Origin: Aeriscardovia sp.
GTDB lineage: Bacteria; Actinomycetota; Actinomycetes; Actinomycetales; Bifidobacteriaceae
Assembly: GCA_017632855.1 (NCBI GenBank)
Contig: JAGBQM010000026.1
Coordinates: forward strand, 1-45,240
Direction: 5' to 3'
DNA length: 45,240 nt
The translations under genes were made by a program, and so were the position numbers. Positions within the stretch are counted from its first letter, which is position 1, and every line of letters starts with the position of its first letter. Positions 24,120 to 32,476 of the stretch are shown one piece after another. The notes beneath the pieces are model-generated. The model was given only the letters and a program-made list of their open reading frames with translations, ran no database searches and was not told where the DNA came from.

Positions 24120-26658
24120 GAAACCGGAAAAAAGCGCCTCAGGCGAAAAACTGGTCATAGTCGAGTCGCCGGCAAAAGCCAAAAAGATTCAAAACTACCT
24201 GGGCGAAGGCTACAAGGTGGCGGCCAGCGTAGGGCATATCAGGATTTTGGCCCAGTCCTCCCAGGTTCCCGCCTCAGAAAAGAAAAAGTACGGAAAGTTC
24301 GGAGTAGACATAGAAGACGGCTTTAAGCCCTACTACGTGACGGACCCTGAAAAAAAGTCCACCATAACTTCTTTGAAAGCCCTCCTAAAGGACGCCTCGG
24401 AACTGTACCTGGCTACGGATGAAGACAGGGAGGGGGAGGCCATAGCCTGGCACCTCGTACAGGTTTTAAAGCCTAAAATTCCCGTAAAGCGCATGGTGTT
24501 TCAGGAGATTACCAAAAGCGCGATAGAAAAGAGCGTGGAAAACACCAGGGCAATCGACATGGATATGGTCGAAGCCCAGGAGACGCGCCGAATTTTAGAC
24601 AGGCTTTACGGCTACGAGCTTTCCCCCCTTTTGTGGAGGAAAGTAGCCTCCAGGACCAGCGCAGGCAGGGTGCAGTCTGTGGCTACGAAAATGATTGTGG
24701 AAAGAGAGAGGGAGAGGGGGAAATTCAAAGAGGCCCAGTGGAGGGACGTAAAGGCCGAATTTTCGGGGATGACGGTCAGGCTCTTTTCTTTGGGAGGATT
24801 TGAAACCGCCCAGGGCAAGGATTTCGATTCAAACGGAAAGACCCGGGATAAAAACCTGAAGATCCTTTCCAAAGAAGAGTGCGATATTTTAAAGTCCCTT
24901 GAAGGAAAAGAGATTGAGGTGGTCCAGGTTAAAGAAAAGGCCTTCCGCCGCTCTTCGCCCGCCCCCTTCACCACTTCCACCCTCCAGCAGGCGGCCGGAA
25001 ACAAGCTGGGGCTTTCAAGCAGGACCATAATGCGATCCGCCCAGAGCCTTTACGAAAACGGCTTCATCACCTACATGAGGACCGATTCCACCGATCTAAG
25101 CCAGGAGGCGTTGGAAGCCGCAAGGGAAGAAGTGAAAAGGCTATACCCCGCTGCCCTTCCCCCTTCCGCAAAGAAGTATGAAAACAGGTCCCCCGGAGCC
25201 CAGGAGGCCCACGAGGCCATAAGGCCTGCCGGAAGCAGGTTCCGTTCCCCCGAAAGCCTGAAAAGCGCCCTCAGCCTTGTAGACTACAAGATTTACTCCC
25301 TCATTTACGAAAGGACCCTGGCCTCCCAAATGAAGGACGCCTGCGGAAAGTCCCTTTCCGTGGTCCTGAAGGCCCCTTCCCCCCTCGGGGAGGCTTTGTT
25401 TGAAACGGGCTTTCAGGTGATAGAGGAGCCGGGATTCTTAGCCCTGGGCCCGGAAGAGGAAAAGAGATCTTTGCCGTCCTTAAAGCCCGGAGACAAGTTT
25501 GAAATAGAAAAAGTCGAGGAGGGCCTCCATTCCACCCAGCCTCCCGCCCGCTATACCGAGGCCTCCCTCGTAAAGGCCCTGGAGGCCAAGGGCATAGGAC
25601 GGCCTTCCACCTACGCGGCCATAATTTCTACGATAATCGACAGGGGCTACGCCAAAGAGAGGGGAAGGGCGCTGGTCCCTTCATGGCTTGCCGTGATAGT
25701 TACCACCATCATGGAAAACTATTTCTCCAGCCTTGTAGACTACTCCTTTACTGCCAGAATGGAGGAGGGGCTGGACCAGATAGCCAAAGGCGAAGAGGGG
25801 GAGGAAAAGTGGCTCTCCGACTTCTACTTCGGGGCCTGCGGCGAAAAAGGGCTTAAAGAGCTGGCGGCTGACGCCGAATCCATAGATCCCAGGGTTTCTT
25901 CCAGGGTGGATTTGGGGCCGGATCTCAGCGTGAGGGTAAACCACTTTGGGGCGTATGTGGAGAAGAGGGAAGGAGAGGAAAGGAAGGCCACGGCCCCCAT
26001 ACCAGACGATCTCTCCCCTGACGAACTTACCTATTCTCTGGCCCAGGACCTTCTTACCAAAGCCCAAATGTTTCCCAGGGTGCTTAAAGACGAAGGGGGA
26101 AAGAAGGTGGAAGTGTGTAACGGGAGGTTCGGCTACTACATAAGCGCCCGGGACGGCTCGGGGGAAGACAAGACCGCTTCCATTCCCGAGGGCTACGACC
26201 CCTTGCTGCTCACAATCGGAGAAGCCGAAAAGTTCCTTTCCCTTCCAAGGCTCGTGGGATCCTACTGCGAAGAAAAAGGGGAGTACGAAGTCTTTTCCAA
26301 TATCGGCCGCTACGGGGCCTACCTGTCTTTGTGCAAGAAGGGCAGGGGAAGCGCGAAAAGGGTTTTAAAGCGCGTAAGCATGCCGGGCGGGGAAGTGTTT
26401 GACATAGGCCTTGAAAAAGCGAAGTCCCTCCTCTCCTCTTCCGACCCCCTTTCCAGCATGGCCTTCAAGACCTTCCCCCCGGATCCCGTCACGGGAAGGA
26501 AAGTGGTTTTGAAAAACGGACCCTTCGGGCCCTACGTCACAGACGGCCTTACCAACGCCGCCCTCCCCAAGGGGGCTAACGTGAACAAGGTGGACGAGTT
26601 TACGGCCTACAGGCTCTTGGAGAAGAAAAGGGATGGAAAAAAGAAAAGCGAGGGGTAA
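24112..26658 (+). CDS. topA: DNA topoisomerase I
   Basis: 848 residues. The TOPRIM domain starts LVIVESPAKAKKIQ and has DEDREGEAIAWH. The catalytic tyrosine is Y321 in FITYMRTDST. The GRPSTYA motif confirms the central domain. The C-terminal part carries repeats of the actinobacterial type (such as GRFGYYIS and GPFGPYV) and no zinc-finger cysteines, as in mycobacterial TopA. The enzyme relaxes negative supercoils by single-strand passage. TTG 24112 follows AAAGGAT and overlaps the end of the PAP2 gene by 8 nt. tmk begins inside its 3' end. The topA-tmk-holB order is conserved in Bifidobacteriaceae as far as I know. Confidence 0.97.
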   Translation: MGKKPEKSASGEKLVIVESPAKAKKIQNYLGEGYKVAASVGHIRILAQSSQVPASEKKKYGKFGVDIEDGFKPYYVTDPEKKSTITSLKALLKDASELYLATDEDREGEAIAWHLVQVLKPKIPVKRMVFQEITKSAIEKSVENTRAIDMDMVEAQETRRILDRLYGYELSPLLWRKVASRTSAGRVQSVATKMIVERERERGKFKEAQWRDVKAEFSGMTVRLFSLGGFETAQGKDFDSNGKTRDKNLKILSKEECDILKSLEGKEIEVVQVKEKAFRRSSPAPFTTSTLQQAAGNKLGLSSRTIMRSAQSLYENGFITYMRTDSTDLSQEALEAAREEVKRLYPAALPPSAKKYENRSPGAQEAHEAIRPAGSRFRSPESLKSALSLVDYKIYSLIYERTLASQMKDACGKSLSVVLKAPSPLGEALFETGFQVIEEPGFLALGPEEEKRSLPSLKPGDKFEIEKVEEGLHSTQPPARYTEASLVKALEAKGIGRPSTYAAIISTIIDRGYAKERGRALVPSWLAVIVTTIMENYFSSLVDYSFTARMEEGLDQIAKGEEGEEKWLSDFYFGACGEKGLKELAADAESIDPRVSSRVDLGPDLSVRVNHFGAYVEKREGEERKATAPIPDDLSPDELTYSLAQDLLTKAQMFPRVLKDEGGKKVEVCNGRFGYYISARDGSGEDKTASIPEGYDPLLLTIGEAEKFLSLPRLVGSYCEEKGEYEVFSNIGRYGAYLSLCKKGRGSAKRVLKRVSMPGGEVFDIGLEKAKSLLSSSDPLSSMAFKTFPPDPVTGRKVVLKNGPFGPYVTDGLTNAALPKGANVNKVDEFTAYRLLEKKRDGKKKSEG

Positions 26659-27244
26659 GTTCATAGCCGTAGAGGGGTGCGACGGCACGGGCAAGAGCAC
26701 CCAGGCCTTCCTTTTGGCTTCCTTTCTCAAAGGCTTTGGAATCGAAGCCAAAGTGACGAAAGAACCCTACAGCCCGGAGATTTTGAAAGCCCTTGAGTCA
26801 TGCGGGTGCAGAAAGGAGTCATGCCTGCTTTTCGCCGCCGACAGGGCTTTGCACTCGCAAAAAATAGAAGAGCTGCTGGAAGAGGGATTCTGGGTCATTT
26901 CAGACAGGTTCACCGATTCTTCCCTGGCCTACCAGGCCGGCGGGTGGGGCATGGATATTAGGGAAGTGGAAAAAATAAACGCCTTCGCCACCTCCCTCAA
27001 GCCGGATCTCACCCTCATCTTTTCCTGCCCGCCCAGCGCCTCTGCAAAGCGCATGAAAATCAGGGGAAAAGAGAGCGGATTCGACAAAGATTTCCTCCTT
27101 CAAAAAAGGGCGGGCTGCCTTTACGGACTGCTTGCGAGAAGGGGAGGGGAAAGAAAGATCGTGGACGCCTCCGCAGATCTCAGAAAGGTCGGGGCCAGGG
27201 CAAGGGAGGAAGTGAAAAGGAAATGGGGGCTGAAGAAAAAATAA
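26633..27244 (+). CDS. tmk: Thymidylate kinase
   Basis: 203 residues. The P-loop GCDGTGKST is at about 15-23 and the DR motif is in DRFTDSSLAYQ, followed by the AGGWGMD segment, which places dTMP. The lid region contains KRMKIRGKES. The enzyme phosphorylates dTMP to dTDP in the cytoplasm. GGAGAAGAAAAGGG lies just before ATG 26633, inside the topA coding sequence. The gene overlaps topA by 26 nt and holB by 22 nt, so the three are coupled. Confidence 0.95.
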   Translation: MEKRKARGKFIAVEGCDGTGKSTQAFLLASFLKGFGIEAKVTKEPYSPEILKALESCGCRKESCLLFAADRALHSQKIEELLEEGFWVISDRFTDSSLAYQAGGWGMDIREVEKINAFATSLKPDLTLIFSCPPSASAKRMKIRGKESGFDKDFLLQKRAGCLYGLLARRGGERKIVDASADLRKVGARAREEVKRKWGLKKK

Positions 27245-28023
27245 AGGCCATGCTGGGCGTCGTTGCGGACTTTTCCTGCCCGGTTTTGGTATGCGGGGGA
27301 AATTCGAAGTCGCGCATGGAGTGCGCGGAGGCTTTGTGCTGCCTGCTTGAAGGGAAAGAGTCCCCTTTAAATTCCAGAGACGTCCTTTTCATACCCCGCT
27401 CCCCCTCCCCTTCGATTTCCCAGGTGAGGGAAACCGTGGACCTCATGCAAAAATCCCCCGTTTCCCTTCCGCGCAGGATAGGGGTGATAGAAGACCTCTC
27501 CTCCCTTTCCGAAGCGAGCCAGGACGCCCTCTTAAAGGATCTTGAAGAACCCGCGAAAAAAAGCTCGTGGATCCTCTTTTCCCCTTCCCTTTTGGGGGTG
27601 GCCCCCGCCATAAAGTCAAGATGCCACTCCTATTTCATCTCCCCCTCTTTCGGAGAGGAGGAGGGGATCGCGGGAGAAGAAGCGAAGAACCTCCTTTCCG
27701 CCCTCCTTTCCTCTTCGAAGATGTCTGAAGCGGCAGGCCTGGCGGGAGAGGAGGCGGGGAAGGCGAAAGAAGCTGAAGACAAGAAGGCCTATTGCTTTTC
27801 CCTTCTTTCCTCCCTCCTCCTCCTCTTTTCCCGCGCCCTTCGGGAAAAAGACGTCCCCTCCTCCTCGGGTTCGCCTTCCCTGCTTTCCTCCCTCTCTCGG
27901 CCTTCCCTCCTCTTTCTTGCAGAGCAAGTGAAGGCCTCTTTTTCCAAGGTGGAAGCCAACGTTTCCCCGCAGCTCGTTTTTGAGAGCCTTTTTTGCCAAA
28001 TCCTTCTTCGTTGGCGTTTCTAA
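27223..28023 (+). CDS. holB: DNA polymerase III delta' subunit, shortened
   Basis: 266 residues, against about 330-400 for actinobacterial delta'. The segments SQVRETVDLMQKSP, RIGVIEDLSSLSEASQDALL, LEEPAKKSSWILFS and IKSRCHSY match the delta'/clamp-loader pattern (sensor region and SRC box). The usual P-loop position reads VCGGNSKSRMEC, without a GKS/GKT, and no zinc-binding cysteine cluster follows. Delta' does not need ATP binding in the loader, so the protein may still work structurally. The C-terminal half is low-complexity, Ser/Leu-rich. ATG 27223 lies inside tmk. Confidence 0.85.
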   Translation: MGAEEKIKAMLGVVADFSCPVLVCGGNSKSRMECAEALCCLLEGKESPLNSRDVLFIPRSPSPSISQVRETVDLMQKSPVSLPRRIGVIEDLSSLSEASQDALLKDLEEPAKKSSWILFSPSLLGVAPAIKSRCHSYFISPSFGEEEGIAGEEAKNLLSALLSSSKMSEAAGLAGEEAGKAKEAEDKKAYCFSLLSSLLLLFSRALREKDVPSSSGSPSLLSSLSRPSLLFLAEQVKASFSKVEANVSPQLVFESLFCQILLRWRF

Positions 28024-28046
28024 AAAAATAAACGGATACTGGGAAT

Positions 28047-28601
28047 ATGCATATTCTCACTGATTTTGAAGTCATCCCGGACGCCTTTTCAAAGTACGCC
28101 CCCGAGCAAAACAAAATAGACGGGCACGCGGTAGCGTCTTTCCCGTTCAAGGTTGAAGGGATAGCTCCCGGATTCAACTATCTTCACATCGCTTTTACGG
28201 ATCCCGACTCCATTCCCGTGGCGGGGTTTGCATGGATCCACTGGTGCGCCGCCAATATAAGGGTTTCCGACGCCTCCGGGAAGGCCTCGATTCCCGAGGA
28301 CTTCAGCAGGAATATGAAGGAGCTTTCGCCGGAATCCTGCAGGGGCAAAAACTCTCTCGTGTCAAGGTTTGTAGGCCAGGCATCCTCTCCCGCCTCCAGC
28401 CTCTACATCGGCCCCACTCCCCCCGATAAAACCCACTTCTACCTTTTGAGGGTGTGGGCCACACAAGAAAAGCTTGATCTCAAAGACGGCTTCTATCTTT
28501 CGGATCTTTTGCACTCCCTTTTGGCTTCAGGAAGCGCTCCCGACGCTTCTTCCACTTTGAAAGTCCCTCAGGCCTGCGCCCTTTTGGCGGGACGGGCCTA
28601 A
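28047..28601 (+). CDS. YbhB/YbcL (PEBP, Raf-kinase-inhibitor-like) family protein
   Basis: 184 residues. The ligand-pocket motif TDPDSIPVAGFAWIHWC matches the DPD-x-P...WIHW pattern of bacterial PEBP proteins. Later, YIGPTPPDKTHFYLLRVWAT matches the GP-x-PP-x-x-H-x-Y pattern, and LDLKDGF follows. These are soluble proteins of uncertain role that bind small anions. The ribosome binding site before ATG 28047 is weak. It begins 24 nt after holB. Confidence 0.87.
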   Translation: MHILTDFEVIPDAFSKYAPEQNKIDGHAVASFPFKVEGIAPGFNYLHIAFTDPDSIPVAGFAWIHWCAANIRVSDASGKASIPEDFSRNMKELSPESCRGKNSLVSRFVGQASSPASSLYIGPTPPDKTHFYLLRVWATQEKLDLKDGFYLSDLLHSLLASGSAPDASSTLKVPQACALLAGRA

Positions 28602-28609
28602 GAGAGCGA

Positions 28610-29220
28610 TCTTGCAGTAAAAAGCCCTGAAAAGGCATGGGAAATGGGCGCGGCATTCCGGGTGCGAAGGCGGACGCCCTCTTTAACTCCCTTTCCGATT
28701 TCTCCGTCCGTGTCGCCTGCAGGCAGGAACTGATGCGGCTTTTACGGCCCTGGCCGTAGGGTATAGGGAAAACGGCCTTCCGGCCTTCGCCCCCGTGCTT
28801 TCCGGGCTTTTTTCCAAGTCGGAAGCTCTTTTCGAAATGAAGAAGCTCTCCGCAGAGTTTGAAGGAAGGCCTTCTTTAGCCTGTACGGAGTGGCCGCGGC
28901 GGCCCGTAAAGGAAGCCGCAGACGAAGGCAAAGCATGCGAATTTGAAGGCGCAGAGGGGGAAAGACAGGGTGTGCTCCAAAGCCTCGAGAGTCCCTGCGT
29001 TTTGGGGTTTCGCCTGCGCTTTATAGGCGAAGTCAGGGATTTTTGGAGGACGCGTTCTTTCCTTAAATCCCCAGGCGGGCTTCCGTGCAGAGGGTATTTC
29101 CCCTTATTGCCTTTTCGCTTCCCCGAATCTCTCTTTTTGCAGAGGCGTACCCCGCTCCCTCAGGCCTTCCATCCCGGATCGCCTACGCAGAAAAAACACA
29201 CGAATAACTGTTATTCTCTT
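28610..29220 (+). pseudogene. Gene-poor stretch, possible decayed coding remnant
   Basis: This 600-base stretch lies between the PEBP-family gene and the dipeptidase. No reading frame has a start with a ribosome binding site and a recognisable product. A plus-strand stretch from about 28720 reads as protein-like (GTDAAFTALAVGYRENGLPA, then FSKSEALFEMKKLSAEFEG) before becoming low-complexity, so it may be a degraded gene. I cannot name the ancestor. It could equally be non-coding. Confidence 0.3.
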
Positions 29221-29270
29221 ACCAAAGAGCTGATAATGGTTTATGTAGTTCTAGAAAAGAGGACAAAGAT

Positions 29271-30800
29271 ATGCCATGCACTACACTCCTCGTAGGTAAA
29301 AATGCCAGCTACGACGGCTCGACGATTATGGCCAGAAACGAAGACACCCCCAACGGGATGTTCAACGTCAAGAAGTTCGTAGTCGTCCAGCCAGAAGATC
29401 AGCCCAGGCACTACAAGTCCGTATGCAGCCACATTGAGCTTGAGCTCCCGGATGATCCTATCCGCTACACCTGCGTGCCGGATTCTGTCAGACAAGACGG
29501 CGTATGGGGTGAGGCCGGCATCAACGCGGCCAACGTAGCTATGACGGCCACTGAAACCATCACTACCAATTCCAGAGTCCTGGGGGCCGATCCTTACGTC
29601 GTCCTCCAGCCCGCCAAAGGCAAGCCCGGCGAAGCGGGCTATGTTCCGGAAGTGGCGGGAGGAATCGGGGAAGAGGATCTGGTGACGATCGTCCTTCCTT
29701 ACGTAAAGACCGCAAAGGACGGGGCCCTGAGGCTGGGCTCCCTTCTGGAAAAATATGGCACTTACGAGCCTAACGCCATAGGCTTTTGCGACGGAGACGA
29801 AATATGGTGGCTGGAAACCGTGGGAGGCCACCACTGGATCGCAAAAAGGGTCCCCGACGACTGCTATGTGACCATGCCCAACCAGCTGGGAATAGACGAG
29901 TTCGACCTTATCGACGCCGAAGGGGACAGGAAGAACTACATGTGCTCTTCCGACCTTCGCCAGTTCATAAAAGACAACCACCTCAATACCAACATTGACG
30001 GCGACCAGGACCACTTCAACCCCAGGGACGTATTCGGATCCAGGTCTGACCTGGATCACGTCTACAACACTCCCAGGGCATGGTTTATGCAAAGGTACCT
30101 CAACCCCTATGACGAGGACTGGGACAACCCCCAGGCCCTCCACACTCCCGAGTCCGACGACATCCCCTGGGCCAGAAGCCCTGAGAGGAAGATTTCCATA
30201 GAAGACGTGCACTACTGCATGGCCGGCCACTACCAGTCCACCGTCTACGACCCCTACGGGCCCAAGGGCACCAAGGTTTCCCGCAAGCTTTACAGGCCCA
30301 TAGGCATCAACCGCACAAGCGAGCTGTCTATACTGCAGATCCGTCCTTACGCCGGAGAAAGCTACAGGGCCATACAGTGGCTGGCCTACGGCTCCATTCC
30401 TTACGCCACCCTCCTGCCTATCTACACCAATATCGACAAGAGCGTGGATTACATAGAGGGAGCCAGGGCCAAGGTGGATACCGACTACCTCTACTGGCAA
30501 GACAGGCTCATCGCCTGCATGGCCGACGCTCACTTCAGCTCGATGGAGATGGATCTGAGCAACTACCAGCTGGATACCATCGCCATAGGCCACAACGACG
30601 TCATGCTTACCGACAAGCTCATAGAAGACAAAGGCCTTAAAGCCGCCGATATGGATGACAAGGAAGTGCACTCCATCCTTCAGGAGGCCAACGAGAAGCT
30701 CTGCGCCCAGATAAAGGAAAAGACGGACGAGCTTTTGGAGAAGGTAATCTACTCTGCCAGCATGCAGATGAACAATTCCTTCTACCTTTCCGACAATTAA
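29271..30800 (+). CDS. C69-family dipeptidase
   Basis: 509 residues. The start MPCTTLLVGKNAS places Cys3 as the N-terminal nucleophile exposed after removal of the first residues, as in PepD of Lactobacillus and the C69 (Ntn-hydrolase) family. DGSTIMARNED follows. Other family stretches are GEAGINAANVAMTATETI, GFCDGDEIWWLETVGGHHW and AGHYQSTVYDPYG. It hydrolyses dipeptides to amino acids, probably in the cytoplasm because no signal peptide is seen. AGAGGACAAAG precedes ATG 29271. A strong terminator follows at 30822. It is a single-gene unit. Confidence 0.95.
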   Translation: MPCTTLLVGKNASYDGSTIMARNEDTPNGMFNVKKFVVVQPEDQPRHYKSVCSHIELELPDDPIRYTCVPDSVRQDGVWGEAGINAANVAMTATETITTNSRVLGADPYVVLQPAKGKPGEAGYVPEVAGGIGEEDLVTIVLPYVKTAKDGALRLGSLLEKYGTYEPNAIGFCDGDEIWWLETVGGHHWIAKRVPDDCYVTMPNQLGIDEFDLIDAEGDRKNYMCSSDLRQFIKDNHLNTNIDGDQDHFNPRDVFGSRSDLDHVYNTPRAWFMQRYLNPYDEDWDNPQALHTPESDDIPWARSPERKISIEDVHYCMAGHYQSTVYDPYGPKGTKVSRKLYRPIGINRTSELSILQIRPYAGESYRAIQWLAYGSIPYATLLPIYTNIDKSVDYIEGARAKVDTDYLYWQDRLIACMADAHFSSMEMDLSNYQLDTIAIGHNDVMLTDKLIEDKGLKAADMDDKEVHSILQEANEKLCAQIKEKTDELLEKVIYSASMQMNNSFYLSDN

Positions 30801-30821
30801 GGCTGCAATACTTTAAAGTTG

Positions 30822-30859
30822 AAGCTACACCGGAAGGAATCTTCCGGTGTAGCTTTTTT
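30822..30859 (+). terminator. Strong intrinsic terminator after the dipeptidase gene
   Basis: A perfect 15-bp stem (30822-30836 and 30841-30855, core GCTACACCGGAAG) with a GAAT loop is followed by a T-run to 30859. The next start is only 16 nt beyond, so the following gene needs its own promoter or read-through. Confidence 0.92.
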
Positions 30860-30874
30860 AAAAGGGGAGATTTT

Positions 30875-32272
30875 TTGACAACTTTTAAGAGCCGGGACGC
30901 CTTTCTTAAAATCCCTAAGTCAAAGGGAAAGCTCATCATCGTCACCGCAGCCCCGCCTTCGGCCGCTTCAAGGGGGGAAGGAAAAACCAGCTGCGCCCTC
31001 GCCCTTTTGGACGCCCTGAGGGCCGCAGGGGCTTCGGCCTGCGCGGTTTTAAGGCAGCCCAGCATGGGGATAAGCGCGGCAGGGGCCAAAGGCGGGGCCA
31101 GCGGAGCGGGGTTGTCTTCCTTAAAGGAGGCTGAGGAAGCCGATTTCGGCCTTCAAGGCGAAATGCTTAGGGTGGGAAGCTATCAAAACCTTTTGGTGAG
31201 TTTGGCCGAAAAGCAGGCGGGAGAGAAAGCCCGGATTCTTCTTCCAAGGACTTCGTCTGTCCCGACAAAATACCTGAGGAAGGTACAGGCGGGGCCTTAC
31301 GCGGAAACTTTCGTCCTCAGCCCTACCTGCGAAGTGGAGCAGATACGCGTTCTTTCCCTTTCCAGGAAGGAAGCCGAAAAATCCATCGGGGGCATAACCG
31401 TGGCAGAGGATGAAGGAAAGTACGTTAGGGCCAAAGATCTTCCCCTTTCTTCCTCGTGGCCTGTTTTGACTCCGGCCTTTCAAATTTCTTTTTTAAGCAC
31501 GCTAAGGGGTTCTCCCGTCTTAATGTATTGCGGCCCCTTTGCAAACGTCTCCCTTGGAATCCCGGGGCTTTGCGCGCTCAATTTCGCCCTCTCAAATTAC
31601 GATTGGGTGCTTATGGAGGCCGGATACGGCTTTGATATGGGGATGCAAAAATACCTGGAAGTAGCTTCAAAAAAGGGAAGCGCCCTTCCTGCAGCGGCCT
31701 TGGTAGTGAGAAGGAAAGAAAGCGAAGGCGGAGCGTATGCGTGGAGGGTGCTTCAAGGAGAAAGGTGCATGCGCGGCCTCGGCCTTTTTTCCATCCCCCT
31801 CTTAAACGTTTTCAAGGAAGAAGAGAGGAAAGAGGCTCGTGGAGGATTGGCCTTAAATCCCGCAAAAGACGGAGAAAAAAAGCTTTTAGATACGGGAAAG
31901 CGGCTTCTTTCCCTCCTCAACGGAAAAAGGGCCATGAGAAAAGGCGCCTATAAAGGCTCTTTGCCGCTGGTTTCAAAAATTTCCTATATCTGCTCCGCCT
32001 TTTACGGAGTTCCTGCAGGAAGGGTGAAGTTTTCGAGAGCCTTTAAAAGAGAGTTTCTCGAAGTTTTAAATCAGGCGAAAGCCGAAGGGCTGGATCTTGG
32101 GAAATTTGCGCTAAACGTAGTAAAGTCCCCTTCCGCCCTAACGGACGACGACCTCAAAAAGTTTGCGCTTCGCACAGTTACCGTAAGGGGCGTTTCCTTA
32201 AATACGGGTTCCAAGGTGGTAAATATACGCCTTAACCGGGCCCCCACCACGTTTCTTCCCAGGGTTGTATAA
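30875..32272 (+). CDS. Diverged formate-tetrahydrofolate ligase-like protein
   Basis: 465 residues, against about 500-560 for the family. The N-terminus aligns with the ligase P-loop region: SRGEGKT (GEGKT at 34-38), then LRQPSMG and AKGGASGAG, matching REPS-x-GP and KGGAAGGG. Further matches are RGSPVLMYCGPFANVSLGI, MEAGYGFDMGMQKYL and the C-terminal SALTDDDLKKF. The DINLHFTGD-x-HA and RREDFDI-type segments are not recognisable, and the central region is shortened. The fold and nucleotide-binding loop therefore remain while the folate/formate site has changed. It may be a decayed or repurposed paralogue. TTG 30875 follows AGGGGAG. The frame is intact throughout, which argues for selection on a protein product. 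Confidence 0.75.
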   Translation: MTTFKSRDAFLKIPKSKGKLIIVTAAPPSAASRGEGKTSCALALLDALRAAGASACAVLRQPSMGISAAGAKGGASGAGLSSLKEAEEADFGLQGEMLRVGSYQNLLVSLAEKQAGEKARILLPRTSSVPTKYLRKVQAGPYAETFVLSPTCEVEQIRVLSLSRKEAEKSIGGITVAEDEGKYVRAKDLPLSSSWPVLTPAFQISFLSTLRGSPVLMYCGPFANVSLGIPGLCALNFALSNYDWVLMEAGYGFDMGMQKYLEVASKKGSALPAAALVVRRKESEGGAYAWRVLQGERCMRGLGLFSIPLLNVFKEEERKEARGGLALNPAKDGEKKLLDTGKRLLSLLNGKRAMRKGAYKGSLPLVSKISYICSAFYGVPAGRVKFSRAFKREFLEVLNQAKAEGLDLGKFALNVVKSPSALTDDDLKKFALRTVTVRGVSLNTGSKVVNIRLNRAPTTFLPRVV

Positions 32273-32294
32273 AAGAAAACAGCTGTGCTACAAT
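32265..32294 (+). promoter_or_regulatory. Promoter of the tRNA-Lys gene
   Basis: TTGTAT at 32265-32270 and TACAAT at 32289-32294 are separated by 18 bp, with an extended TGC just before the -10. Transcription would start about 32301, a few bases before the tRNA. The -35 overlaps the stop of the preceding gene. Confidence 0.6.
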
Positions 32295-32304
32295 TTTGAC
32301 TGTC

Positions 32305-32378
32305 GCCTCCATAGCTCAGTTGGCTAGAGCAGCGGACTCTTAATCCGCGTGTCCAGGGTTCGAGTCCCTGTGGGGGCA
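32305..32378 (+). tRNA. tRNA-Lys (anticodon CTT)
   Basis: 74 nt form a full cloverleaf. The acceptor stem is GCCTCCA with TGGGGGC plus discriminator A. The D arm contains AGCTCAGTTGG, the anticodon stem and loop read CGGACTCTTAATCCG with CTT at the anticodon position, and the T arm is CAGGG TTCGAGT CCCTG. CCA is not encoded. A T-run follows directly (32380-32385) and probably ends transcription. Confidence 0.97.
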
Positions 32379-32476
32379 CTTTTTTATGGGATTTTGCAAA
32401 ATTGTCATTTTCTCTATTATTTTGCATATTAAGATAATCACAGTATTAACAGGGCAATTTTGGAGGATTCCGGGTT

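Noticed and set aside
29241..30671. 476-codon minus-strand open frame opposite the dipeptidase gene
   Set aside because: It mirrors the C69 dipeptidase, whose family motifs and ribosome binding site are on the plus strand. The antisense product has no recognisable domain.
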